A stretch of 10,200 nt of DNA from Flavobacteriaceae bacterium. Its GTDB lineage: Bacteria; Bacteroidota; Bacteroidia; Flavobacteriales; Flavobacteriaceae. The position numbers were made by a program, and so were the translations under genes. Location of the stretch: positions 1 through 10,200 of the forward strand of contig DAOUPU010000076.1 of NCBI GenBank assembly GCA_030625995.1, read 5' to 3'. The notes beneath the pieces were generated by a model. It was not told the DNA's origin and searched no databases. It saw nothing but the letters and a program-made list of their open reading frames with translations. Shown in pieces: positions 1 to 6,863 of this stretch; the first letter of the stretch is position 1; every line of letters starts with the position of its first letter.

Positions 1-316
1 AAATATCAGAAAAGATTTGTTTAATTCTGACGGACTTGAAGTAGATTTCCGGCAATATGAATGTCGTAAAAATGGCAAAGAGGTTGGCCTTACCGTCCAT
101 GAATTTGAGCTTTTGAAATACCTAATTCAAAATAAGGGAAGGGTGATCAACCGTGATGAGCTACTGGATGAAATTTGGGGAAAGGATGTTTTTGTCGCTC
201 CACGCACGGTCGATACACATATGGCAAACCTGAGAAAAAAAATTGAAGATAATCCGTCTGATCCTAAATTAATTTTAAGTGTAAGAGGTGTTGGTTATAA
301 GATCGTATCCGGTTAA
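1..316 (+). CDS. OmpR/PhoB-family response regulator, C-terminal DNA-binding domain (5'-truncated by window)
   Basis: The reading frame is open from base 2, so the gene starts upstream of the window and only its last ~104 codons are seen; the TTG at 17 is not a credible start. The visible part is a complete winged-helix effector domain of the OmpR/PhoB class: a short beta-sheet lead (LEVDFRQYECRKNGKEVGLT), the HEFELLKYLIQNKG helix, RDELLDEIWG, the recognition-helix region PRTVDTHMANLRKKIE, and the closing wing hairpin VRGVGYKI. The phosphoacceptor receiver domain is not visible. The family acts in the cytoplasm, binding direct repeats spaced about 10-11 bp after phosphorylation by a histidine kinase. 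Only 14 bp after its stop lies a direct-repeat box of that geometry (331-357), found again before the gene at 2796, so this regulator is a natural candidate to act on both. That link is inference. Confidence 0.93.
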   Translation, partial: NIRKDLFNSDGLEVDFRQYECRKNGKEVGLTVHEFELLKYLIQNKGRVINRDELLDEIWGKDVFVAPRTVDTHMANLRKKIEDNPSDPKLILSVRGVGYKIVSG

Positions 317-330
317 TTTCATGACATAAT

Positions 331-386
331 CTTAACAATACTTCATGGTTCCTTAATATTTGAGGAAGACATAGTTGGTAAATTTG
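331..386 (+). promoter_or_regulatory. Direct-repeat operator plus -7 element upstream of the TPR/propeller gene
   Basis: Three half-sites, CTTAAC (331), CTTCAT (341) and CTTAAT (352), lie at 10- and 11-bp steps, the helical spacing used by OmpR/PhoB-type regulators. A TAAATTTG sequence at 379-386 matches the Bacteroidota -7 consensus TAnnTTTG. The same three half-sites with the same steps, again 22 bp before a TAAATTTA, occur at 2704-2759. The shared block begins with TTTCATGACA (317 and 2690). The box sits where a -35 element would be, as expected for an activator that replaces a weak -33 site. The regulator's identity is inferred from the gene just upstream. Confidence 0.6.
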
Positions 387-445
387 TATTACAATAAACA
401 ATGATGAAAATACAAAACGGATTTAACACTTAAATTTATATTCCA

Positions 446-2551
446 ATGAAAAATATAATATTCATCCTACTGATTTGCCTATTGCAAACAACTTTTGTAA
501 ACGGACAAGGTAATGACCCTGAAAAAAAATTGAATGCTGCCATTTATGAGGAAGAAATAAACGGGAATCTTCAGGAAGCAATTGCTTTATACGAAGAGAT
601 CGTGAAGAATTTTCCTGATGACAGACCTGTTGTTGCAGAAGCACTCTATCGAAATGGACTTGCCAATGAAAAACTGGGAAATTTAAAAGCCATGCAGTAT
701 TACGAAAATGTCATTAATAATTATACTGACCAACCTGAATTAGTAAAATTGGCCCAAACAAGATTAAACCGTATGTTGAAAACAGAAAAACCGACGGATG
801 CTCAACTTGCCAGTTTACGACTTGAGGGCCCGTCAATTATTAAATTGTACGAAAAAGGAACAAGTATAATGAAAGGTACGATGCTATATAATTCTTCTCT
901 TTCTTCTGACGGGACTAAAATGACAGGGATCGCATATTCAATTGGTCAGAATGTTGCTGTTTATGATCTCAAGACTAAGAAGATTCAAGAGATCACCAAA
1001 TATGAATGGCTTTCTGAACCTTTTGGCGGGACCTATTTTCCTGCCTGGTCTTTTGATGGAAAAGAAATTGTCTACATGTTCGCAGATTATAATGAAAATT
1101 ATGAACTTCAAGTTACCAATTTGGAAGGAAAGATTCGCACACTTCTTAAAAACGAACCCAATGCAGGGCAAATCATACCTAGACAATGGTCACGAGATGG
1201 AAGTAGCATTCTAACTTTTAAACAGGACAGTAGCGGTTTTTATACTATTGGTCTGGTATCTGCAAAGAATGGTTCTTTTAAGCCCCTACATCGGACTCAA
1301 TGGAAAGCTAAGTTTATTGAAGGTGATGCTTCTTTATCACCAGATGGAAAATTTGTTGTTTTTTCTGATGGACAGGCAGACAAGCTGGATCTCTTCATTA
1401 TGGATACGCAAGGAGGAGAACCAACCTTATTGAGTGATCATCCAACCAATGAATTAAACCCTCTATGGTCACCTGATGGAAAGCATATTGTATTTATCAG
1501 AAAAACCTTTGGGGGATCCTTGCTGTATGCAATAGAGATGGAAGAAGGGAAACCTGTAGGTCAGGCTTTCTTACTAAAAGAAGGTATGCAAAATGTTAAT
1601 CTGATTAATTGGGCTATAAATGGAATTAATTACGATGTATCGCTTGATATAAACGATGTCTATACCCTCGCTCTCAATCCTGAAACTGGCATTCCGACAG
1701 AAAAACCGAAACCTCTTGATTATACTCCAACAGGATTCAATTTCAGTCCGGTTTGGTCACATAATGGGAAATATCTTGCTTTCATCTCAAGCAGAGACAG
1801 ACATGAGGTAGTCATTTTACCCGTAGACGGTGGGAAAGAACAACATTACACAATTCCTAATTCTGAAGAATTTTGGAAATTTTCTGCTAGCGGATTACGT
1901 TGGCTCCCTGATAACAGTGGCATTGGTTTTTCGGCCGTAGGGAGTATGGGAAAATGTAGTGTATACCGCCTCGATCTAATTTCCGGTACATGGAAAAACT
2001 GGAAACTTCCTGTGCAGGGCTGGACAACAATGGATTGGGGTCCGGATAAAAATTCTTTCGTGTATGCCGGATGGGGAAATATAATTTGGGATGTAAATTC
2101 AGAGACTAATGGACTGCATCAGTTAAATACTAAAACAGGAGAAAGTCATAATATCTACCAGCCCGATCCTGATACATGGTATAATTTCAGAGCATTGAAG
2201 TTTTCTCCTGATTACAAAAAACTGACTTTCATATTTCAAAACAAAAAACTCATGGTACTGGATCTCGAGACAGGCGAAAGTAAAACGTTTGGCGAAAATT
2301 ATTGGAGTTCCTCATTTTCTCCGAATGGAAAGAAGCTACTCGCGTTTGGGTCTTTTAAGAATACAAAATCAACGGGTATAGTCGTTTTCTCTATCGATGG
2401 TAAAATTATTCAACAATATGATCTAGGTAAAGATTTTACATCAGGTACAAGATTCTTTGGAGTTGATTGGTCTTCAAACGGAAAGCAGCTTGTTTTTTCA
2501 ACACGAAATATGAAATTTGAAACATATTTAATGAAGAATGTCTTGAAATAA
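446..2551 (+). CDS. Exported TPR plus WD40-like (PD40/TolB-type) beta-propeller protein
   Basis: The 701-aa product starts with a signal peptide (residues 1-21, hydrophobic FILLICLLQTTFV, likely cut near NGQ), so it is periplasmic or surface exposed. Residues ~33-115 form TPR-like helices (EAIALYEEIVKNFPDD, then EALYRNGLANEKLGN). From ~130 to the end there are repeated PD40/TolB-type blade motifs: WSFDGK (201), WSRDGS (248), LSPDGK (297), WSPDGK (341), WSHNGK (437), WLPDNS (486), WGPDKN (531), FSPDYK (586), FSPNGK (624) and WSSNGK (675). That is enough blades for a large or double propeller. No peptidase or OmpA-like domain follows. Such proteins usually serve protein-protein interaction; no enzymatic role can be assigned. 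Only the ATG at 446 gives the full signal peptide. It has its own promoter region and terminator, so it is probably monocistronic. Confidence 0.9.
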   Translation: MKNIIFILLICLLQTTFVNGQGNDPEKKLNAAIYEEEINGNLQEAIALYEEIVKNFPDDRPVVAEALYRNGLANEKLGNLKAMQYYENVINNYTDQPELVKLAQTRLNRMLKTEKPTDAQLASLRLEGPSIIKLYEKGTSIMKGTMLYNSSLSSDGTKMTGIAYSIGQNVAVYDLKTKKIQEITKYEWLSEPFGGTYFPAWSFDGKEIVYMFADYNENYELQVTNLEGKIRTLLKNEPNAGQIIPRQWSRDGSSILTFKQDSSGFYTIGLVSAKNGSFKPLHRTQWKAKFIEGDASLSPDGKFVVFSDGQADKLDLFIMDTQGGEPTLLSDHPTNELNPLWSPDGKHIVFIRKTFGGSLLYAIEMEEGKPVGQAFLLKEGMQNVNLINWAINGINYDVSLDINDVYTLALNPETGIPTEKPKPLDYTPTGFNFSPVWSHNGKYLAFISSRDRHEVVILPVDGGKEQHYTIPNSEEFWKFSASGLRWLPDNSGIGFSAVGSMGKCSVYRLDLISGTWKNWKLPVQGWTTMDWGPDKNSFVYAGWGNIIWDVNSETNGLHQLNTKTGESHNIYQPDPDTWYNFRALKFSPDYKKLTFIFQNKKLMVLDLETGESKTFGENYWSSSFSPNGKKLLAFGSFKNTKSTGIVVFSIDGKIIQQYDLGKDFTSGTRFFGVDWSSNGKQLVFSTRNMKFETYLMKNVLK

Positions 2552-2600
2552 ATAATTACTGAAATTGTATATTTAGCTTGTAATTGTATAATTACCAAAC

Positions 2601-2637
2601 CAAACCTCTCTTTTTTTATTAGAGAGGTTTGATTTTT
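2601..2637 (+). terminator. Intrinsic terminator after the TPR/propeller gene
   Basis: CAAACCTCTC (2601-2610) pairs perfectly over 10 bp with GAGAGGTTTG (2622-2631) across an 11-nt T-rich loop, followed by ATTTTTG. It lies about 50 bp after the stop at 2551 and separates this gene from the next one. Confidence 0.9.
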
Positions 2638-2703
2638 GTATCAGACCTGCTTTTTTAGACGGAAACAGTTATAAAATTTATCCGTTCAATTTCATGACAC
2701 AAT

Positions 2704-2759
2704 CTTAACATTACTTCATTAAACCTTAATATTAGAGCAAACTAAAGTACTTAAATTTA
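2704..2759 (+). promoter_or_regulatory. Second copy of the direct-repeat operator plus -7 element
   Basis: CTTAAC (2704), CTTCAT (2714) and CTTAAT (2725) repeat the half-sites and spacings of the box at 331-357, and TAAATTTA (2752-2759) sits at the same 22-bp distance as the TAAATTTG there. The preceding bases TTTCATGACA (2690-2699) are also conserved. Outside the box and -7 element the two intergenic regions differ much more, which argues for a maintained regulatory site rather than a recent duplication. The -7 element is 36 bp from the ATG at 2796. Confidence 0.6.
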
Positions 2760-2795
2760 TATCATAAGAAATTAACCCTTTAATTAAAGCAAATT

Positions 2796-3449
2796 ATGAA
2801 AACTGCAATATTAACCCTGTTATTATCTACAAGTCTGTTTGTTTTTGGCCAACAATCTCTTGCCAATTCAACAGAATTAAATGATAAAAGTTTTGAGCAA
2901 AGAATAAAAGAATCTTCCCTTGATATAGTGGATTTGCAAAATTTGGAGAAAATTGCTTTTAAAGAGTCCACTTTTTTTATCACAGTTAAAAATGGTGATA
3001 AAGAAATTGAATTTTATTTGAAAGAATCAGAAAATGGTAATCAGAAAAAATTGTATTACCGAATTGGAGAAAATGGAATAGAAGAACTGCTATTTGATCC
3101 GATCGAATATAAAGATGAAAATGGTGATGTTCTGTTGATTAAAAATTTTTCCCCCAATAATCAAGGAACCAAAGTTTGCCTTGCACTTGGGTCAAAAGTG
3201 GCAAAAAAGGCCGTCTTGTTTATTGTTGATGTTCAAACTAAAAAAGTGCATGAAGAGCAAATTCATAACTGTATGAATCACAAGGTTTCCTGGATGGAGG
3301 ATGGTAAATCATTTATGTATTGCAAAAAATATTTTGACGTAAGTGACAGTGGTGAGTTACTAGGTGATGTTTTCTATCATATAGTCGGTACGGACCCATC
3401 AGAAGATAGGATGATAACCTTCTCTAATGATTTGCCTGAATATTATTAA
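2796..3449 (+). CDS. Secreted protein resembling the N-terminal propeller part of prolyl oligopeptidase (S9A), no catalytic domain
   Basis: The 217-aa product has a signal peptide (1-19, ending FVFGQ). The rest resembles the first propeller blades of S9A prolyl oligopeptidases: KLYYRIGENGIEELLFDP (85-102; enzymes have 'vLlDpN' here), NFSPNNQGTKVCLALGSK (117-134), VDVQTKK, VSWMEDGKSFMY (164-175) and DVFYHIVGTDPSED (191-204). The last matches the conserved YYH-x-lGT-x-x-SED motif of the family. Full enzymes have about 700 residues, with Ser, Asp and His of an alpha/beta-hydrolase domain at the C terminus. Here the frame stops just after the SED motif and the downstream bases look like intergenic/promoter sequence. 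It is therefore either a decayed remnant with an intact start or a small secreted protein derived from a peptidase. It cannot be a peptidase. Its promoter box matches that of the preceding gene. Confidence 0.72.
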   Translation: MKTAILTLLLSTSLFVFGQQSLANSTELNDKSFEQRIKESSLDIVDLQNLEKIAFKESTFFITVKNGDKEIEFYLKESENGNQKKLYYRIGENGIEELLFDPIEYKDENGDVLLIKNFSPNNQGTKVCLALGSKVAKKAVLFIVDVQTKKVHEEQIHNCMNHKVSWMEDGKSFMYCKKYFDVSDSGELLGDVFYHIVGTDPSEDRMITFSNDLPEYY

Positions 3450-3502
3450 TAAAATATAATTCATTAAAAAAATCTTAATCCTTTATTAAATCAAATAATA
3501 TT

Positions 3503-4481
3503 ATGAAAAAATCATTGACTTTTCCGATTCTGTTCTTAGTTTTTTTTTATTCATTTAACCTGATGTCAAACCAATCAGGAAAATGTTTCAAATGTTGAGT
3601 GGGGTAAATTTGGATCTAATCCTGAAGAATACACTATGGGAGGTGATCCGTTTAGTTTTAATTTAGAACAAGCGGGTTTTGTAAAATCTATTGGTGATGT
3701 TTCTGAGGGATTTGGAACACTATCGACAGGAATTAAACCAAATAAATACCTGGGTAAACGAGTTAAAATATCTGTAAGTTTAAAAACAGAGAATGTTGAA
3801 AAATGGGCAAGTATGTGGATGAGAGTGGATGGAGAAGATAAGTTGGCAATCAGTTTTGATAATATGCAAGAAAGAGCCTTAAAAGGTAATAATAACTGGA
3901 ATACATATGAAATAGTACTCGATGTTCCTAAAAATAGTACCAGTGTGGTTTATGGTGTGATGCTTGTTGGAAAAGGTCAAATTTGGGCAAAGGATCTTCA
4001 ATTTAAAATAGTTGATGAAACTGTTGTACTAACTGATATGAATCAGATGATAAATTATCTAATGACTGGCAATTATCAAAAAGCGCTCCCACTTTTAGAA
4101 AAATATCTGCAAGAAAATGGTACTGATAATTACAAATCATTATTCTATTATATCTCGCTTATTGAAACCGGTAAAAAAGAACAGGGTAAAATATTTATAG
4201 ACGATTTTGCAAAAAAACAGCCAAAAGATGAGTGGATCACAAAAATAGCACTCTTTTTAAATGGTGATATTACAGAGAAAGCGTTATTAAAGGCATCAAA
4301 TAACATAGACCCTGAAATTGACAAAGGACAAAAATGTGAAGCCTATTATTACATAGGTATAGATTATAAATTCGATAAAAACATAAGTAAAGCAAAAGAA
4401 TATTTCAAAAAATCTATAGCAACTAATGAAAAGGATTTCTATGAATATGGTATGTCAGAAATAGAATTAAAGAGTATTTAG
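3503..4481 (+). pseudogene. Exported jelly-roll-like plus TPR protein, split by a one-base frameshift
   Basis: An ATG at 3503 opens a clear signal peptide (MKKSLTFPILFLVFFYSF, then NLMSNQ) but that frame stops at TGA 3596-3598. The body is in another frame, open from 3564 (frame stop TGA at 3561-3563) to 4481: it reads NVEWGKFGSNPEEYTMGGDP and continues. One surplus base between 3564 and 3595 accounts for the break; removing it gives a continuous 325-aa exported protein. The body has a galactose-binding/jelly-roll-like segment (MWMRVDGEDKLAISFDNM, then NWNTYEIVLDVP and KGQIWAKDLQF) and a TPR region (YQKALPLLEKYLQENG, then EAYYYIGIDYKF and SKAKEYFKKSIATN). The body is otherwise undamaged, so this could be a recent mutation, a sequencing error or, less likely, programmed frameshifting. 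The ATG at 3636 lacks a signal peptide and cuts the first domain, so it is a poor start. Confidence 0.75.
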
Positions 4482-4546
4482 TTAAAAGAATTATAATGAT
4501 TAAAATTAAATAAAAAAGTAAATAAATTATTATAGTATTCCCCGAG

Positions 4547-4577
4547 AACCGGTTATAGCAATATGACTGGTTTTTTT
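4547..4577 (+). terminator. Intrinsic terminator after the jelly-roll/TPR gene
   Basis: AACCGGTTATA (4547-4557) pairs with TATGACTGGTT (4562-4572) through 11 pairs, two of them G-U, closed by a GCAA tetraloop and followed by a run of T to 4577. It ends the plus-strand gene group. Confidence 0.85.
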
Positions 4578-4628
4578 ATGTTAAATGATTAAAACCAATA
4601 ATGCTACTAAGCATAATCATTTCATTTT

Positions 4629-5140
4629 AACAACCCCTGAAACGACCCCGTAATTCTTTAACATGTTTTAATATCCTTTAATACATATTAACAATGAATT
4701 CAATGATAACAGCTATTTAAAACTTAATATAACGTAAAATGTGTTAAGGTATATTAAAAAGGTTCGGCTTCTTTCGCGTGTAATTTACAATAAATGTTAA
4801 TGTCTGTGTTACAGCTATTTATAATATTTATAATAAATTTATATAAGCTAATATTTATCTTGTTTTAACCTGTATTAATCTATTTAAATACCTTTTAACA
4901 TGAAATGTATTAAGTCAATTTTCTGAGAAATATTGTGTGATTAATTATAAGAAGGTTCTGCTGATGTACCCCGCATAAACTTTATCATACAATAAGGAGT
5001 TTTTATATGGCACTAAGTTGCATTAAATTAACAATGGTGGAAGGACGAGAGGCCTGTCCGCCACACTTTTGGCGGAAGGCCTTCCTCCAAGTGAAATTCT
5101 TGAAGCCTTCTTTCCGACTGCTGACATAGTCCAGTTTTAA
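4629..5140 (+). repeat. Long non-coding direct repeat, copy 1 (left flank of the sigma locus)
   Basis: Bases 4629-4774 match 9382-9527 over an equal length of 146 bp with about 15 mismatches by eye (about 90% identity) and no gap; the last 34 bp (GTGTTAAGGTATATT..., ending TTCTTT) are identical. After a diverged middle, homology returns near 5028: TTAAC, GGAAgGA, GCCTGTCC-CC, ending CAGTTTTAA at 5140. Copy 1 is longer; 4775-4950 looks like a degenerate second leader, because AAGGTTCGGCT (4759) recurs as AAGGTTCTGCT (4952) and only the second is followed by CCCGCA as in copy 2. No supported ORF lies inside. Within the core, TTAA occurs at 4658, 4668, 4678 and 4688, an exact 10-bp step. This accounts for most of the 695-bp gap between the genes ending at 4481 and 5177. 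Confidence 0.85.
5043..5088. other. GC-rich hairpin inside repeat copy 1
   Basis: AGGCCT (5050-5055) and TCCGCC (5057-5062) pair with GGCGGA (5071-5076) and AGGCCT (5077-5082) across an 8-nt loop, with partial outer pairing of GGACGAG to TCCTCC. The stem is strongly GC-rich in an AT-rich neighbourhood. It has no T-run on either side, so it is not a standard terminator. It lies about 90 bp beyond the stop of the minus-strand DUF2807 gene and might protect that mRNA's 3' end, which is inference. Confidence 0.6.
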
Positions 5141-5176
5141 TACCAGTTCATTTAAGAGCAAGCATAAGAAAATCTA

Positions 5177-5908
5177 CTAATCCATATTTAAAATTTGCGA
5201 AGCACCAGATAGTTTGACATAATCTTCAATTGCATTCCCCTTATATCTCAATACACTTGCACCTGATGCCACCAAATCAATTTTGTTCTTTGCAGTAATA
5301 CTGGAATTACTTGCTCCTGATAAATGCAAATCGACATCATTAGTAATAAGATCGAAATTGTTCAATAAACTAGCACCGGTTAGGCGTCCATTGAGTTGAG
5401 TGGTCGCACCCTTTAATCTCAAACTGGATGCACCTTCAACTTCTGCATCAAGTATGTTGGATTCAATTGACCCGTCAATTGAACTGGCTCCTGTTAATTT
5501 AAAATAAACTATATCGGCTTTTAAGGTATTAACAAAAGTAATATGAGATGCTCCATTTACAGAAACAGAACTTATAGGATTCTTAGTAATAATATGAGCT
5601 TTCAAGACCATATTTCCCCCACGTATACTAATATTATTTTCTAGTTTTATTTTTAACTTTCCATTACTTTTTTCTACAATAATATGTTGCTGCAAATTCT
5701 TATTTGCCTCAATTTCAATTAATTCTTCTGTATCTGAAAATTCAATATCAACCGTAAATGCGGATGACACCTCAATTCCATCATAATTTTCGACTATTCT
5801 CTCATCTGTAGTAATTGTACTTGATGGAAATATTTTATCATCTGTTGAACAGGCAAACATGAAAGTAAGGCCTATAATTATTGCTGCTAATTTTGTATTT
5901 GTTTTCAT
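5177..5908 (-). CDS. DUF2807 (head GIN domain) lipoprotein, adhesin-like beta-helix
   Basis: The 243-aa product begins with a lipoprotein-type signal (KLAAIIIGLTFMFAC, Cys20, then STDD), so it should be anchored in the envelope. Residues ~36-100 give the typical DUF2807 opening (YDGIEVSSAFTVDIEFSD, then IEANKNLQQHIIVE and GKLKIKLEN). The rest is a right-handed beta-helix-like stack in which NGAS, TGAS, EGAS, KGAT, TGAS, SGAS, SGAS and SGAS occur at about residues 119, 140, 159, 167, 178, 198, 216 and 235; apart from the KGAT at 167, the step is 18-21, one helix coil each. The family is called 'putative auto-transporter adhesin', but a transporter role is unproven. It is the last gene of the minus-strand group, 4 bp after the small gene upstream, and is probably transcribed from the promoter at 6769-6798. 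Confidence 0.92.
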   Translation of the reverse strand: MKTNTKLAAIIIGLTFMFACSTDDKIFPSSTITTDERIVENYDGIEVSSAFTVDIEFSDTEELIEIEANKNLQQHIIVEKSNGKLKIKLENNISIRGGNMVLKAHIITKNPISSVSVNGASHITFVNTLKADIVYFKLTGASSIDGSIESNILDAEVEGASSLRLKGATTQLNGRLTGASLLNNFDLITNDVDLHLSGASNSSITAKNKIDLVASGASVLRYKGNAIEDYVKLSGASQILNMD

Positions 5909-5912
5909 GATT

Positions 5913-6110
5913 CTATAATTTTAGTTTTAATTCATTTTGTAAATCTATAATTGGCTTCCAATGGAAATTAATTGGCGACCATTCTATTTCTTCATCTAAT
6001 TTATCTTCTTCAGAATAATTACGAGTGCTTTTTTTAAGATACACTTGATTGTTCTTTGAATAAACGTATTGAACGCGCATCAATTTCTTATCCTCTTTCT
6101 GATTTTTCAT
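5913..6110 (-). CDS. Small hypothetical protein, 65 aa
   Basis: I do not recognise this family. The product is highly charged (MKNQKEDKKLMRVQYVYSK at the start, a KLDEEIEW stretch, C-terminal LQNELKLKL), with no signal peptide, membrane segment or cysteine, so it is probably cytoplasmic. Evidence that it is real is positional: it starts 15 bp after the barrel gene's stop and ends 4 bp before the DUF2807 start, filling the space between two operon genes with an ATG and no waste. Aromatic-rich pieces (VQYVYSKNNQVYLKK, EIEWSPINFHWKP) look like folded protein rather than random translation. Residue 11 is an alternative Met start. No function is proposed. Confidence 0.6.
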   Translation of the reverse strand: MKNQKEDKKLMRVQYVYSKNNQVYLKKSTRNYSEEDKLDEEIEWSPINFHWKPIIDLQNELKLKL

Positions 6111-6125
6111 TGAATTTCTAATTTA

Positions 6126-6746
6126 TTATTTATCTCTACGCATGTTAAAAACTCCAAATTTCAATCCAATCCCTCCTGAAAATCCATTGATGTTTTTTAT
6201 ACTCCCAGCATATAAGTTTACATTGCTCGAAAATCTATATTTAACGCCAGCTTCCAATTGAATAAATCGGGAAATATTATATTGAACACTAAGACCCGGT
6301 TCGAACACGAAATATGCATCCCATTCTTCAATATCGAAATCTTCAAAATTATGATCTACATACCCTACAACCCCACCACCTATTAAAATTGGTATGGCCA
6401 GATTAACCTTTTGTTTTCCAAAGAATATCGGCTCCAAGTGAAAACCCCCGTATCCTCCATAAATCCCATCAGAAGATAAAATACCTTGTGAATCCTGATC
6501 CGAATAAAATCCAACACCAGCAAATCCAACTTCAAACTGTTGATTAGCCACATAGGCTACTTTACCTCCAAATAAATAAGTGCTTTTTCCTTCTATTTCT
6601 CCGTAATAGGCACTCAATCCAAGATAGACACCATGTACGGTATTTCGAGAGTCATCAAATTCAATATAACCGTTTGTATCTTGTGCATTTACATGATAAA
6701 ATAATATGGTAAAGTATAATATTGTTGCGTAATTAAATTTTTTCAT
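6126..6746 (-). CDS. Outer-membrane beta-barrel protein
   Basis: The 206-aa product has a signal peptide (MKKFNYATILYFTILFYHVNAQ, cut after NAQ). The mature part alternates polar and hydrophobic residues in strands rich in Gly and aromatics: GVYLGLSAYYGEIEG, YLFGGKVAYVANQQFEVGFAGVGFYS, GIYGGYGGFHLEPIFFG, VNLAIPILIGGGVVGYV, AYFVFEPGLSVQYNI, RFIQLEAGVKYRFSS and a last strand GGIGLKFGVF near the C terminus. About eight strands fit a small OmpW/OmpX-like barrel. This fold is common in Bacteroidota ECF regulons; the ligand is unknown. A perfect copy of the ECF-type promoter found before the sigma gene lies 22 bp upstream of its ATG, so it probably heads a sub-operon with the small gene and the DUF2807 gene. 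Confidence 0.85.
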   Translation of the reverse strand: MKKFNYATILYFTILFYHVNAQDTNGYIEFDDSRNTVHGVYLGLSAYYGEIEGKSTYLFGGKVAYVANQQFEVGFAGVGFYSDQDSQGILSSDGIYGGYGGFHLEPIFFGKQKVNLAIPILIGGGVVGYVDHNFEDFDIEEWDAYFVFEPGLSVQYNISRFIQLEAGVKYRFSSNVNLYAGSIKNINGFSGGIGLKFGVFNMRRDK

Positions 6747-6768
6747 AATTTATTTCTTTGTTATTACT

Positions 6769-6798
6769 AAAGACAACATCAATTTTCAATGGTTGCAT
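6769..6798 (-). promoter_or_regulatory. ECF-type promoter of the barrel / small protein / DUF2807 group
   Basis: Read on the minus strand: ATGCAACC (6798-6791), 16 bp, then GTCTTT (6774-6769). The same two blocks with the same 16-bp spacer precede the sigma gene (9102-9073). GCAAC and GTC cores spaced about 16 bp are typical of ECF sigma promoters ('AAC' at -35, 'GTC' at -10). The -10 ends 22 bp before the ATG at 6746, giving a short leader. Recognition by the sigma factor of this locus is inference. Confidence 0.75.
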
Positions 6799-6863
6799 AT
6801 TGATACATTTATTTTAGTTTTTTTTATTAAATATTTTAGAGATATTGGCGTTTTCTAATAATT

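Noticed and set aside
431..438. TAAATTTA at 431-438 as the promoter of the gene at 446
   Set aside because: It is only 7 bp from the ATG, leaving no room for a leader; TAAATTTG at 379-386 fits the spacing seen at the second box.
938..1433. Open frames on both strands inside the propeller gene (for example 942-1214 plus, 938-1186 minus, 1248-1433 plus)
   Set aside because: They overlap a well-supported 701-aa gene, have no family motifs, and read like out-of-frame shadows.
3464..3490. Third full copy of the OmpR-like operator before the gene at 3503
   Set aside because: TTAA repeats at 11-bp steps are present, but the CTTCAT unit is missing and the 22-bp distance to a -7 element would fall inside the gene; kept only as a weak hint.
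3636..4481. ATG 3636 as a true start for a cytoplasmic protein
   Set aside because: The same frame is open and protein-like back to about 3564 and a matching signal peptide lies one base out of frame, so a frameshifted exported protein explains more.
5040..5090. Hairpin 5043-5088 as the terminator of the minus-strand operon
   Set aside because: It has no T-run after the stem on the minus strand, so it does not fit an intrinsic terminator.
4629..5140. Repeat copy 1 as an insertion sequence, tRNA/rRNA gene or CRISPR array
   Set aside because: There is no transposase ORF, no terminal inverted repeats or target duplications that I can see, no cloverleaf, and no regularly spaced short repeats with unique spacers.
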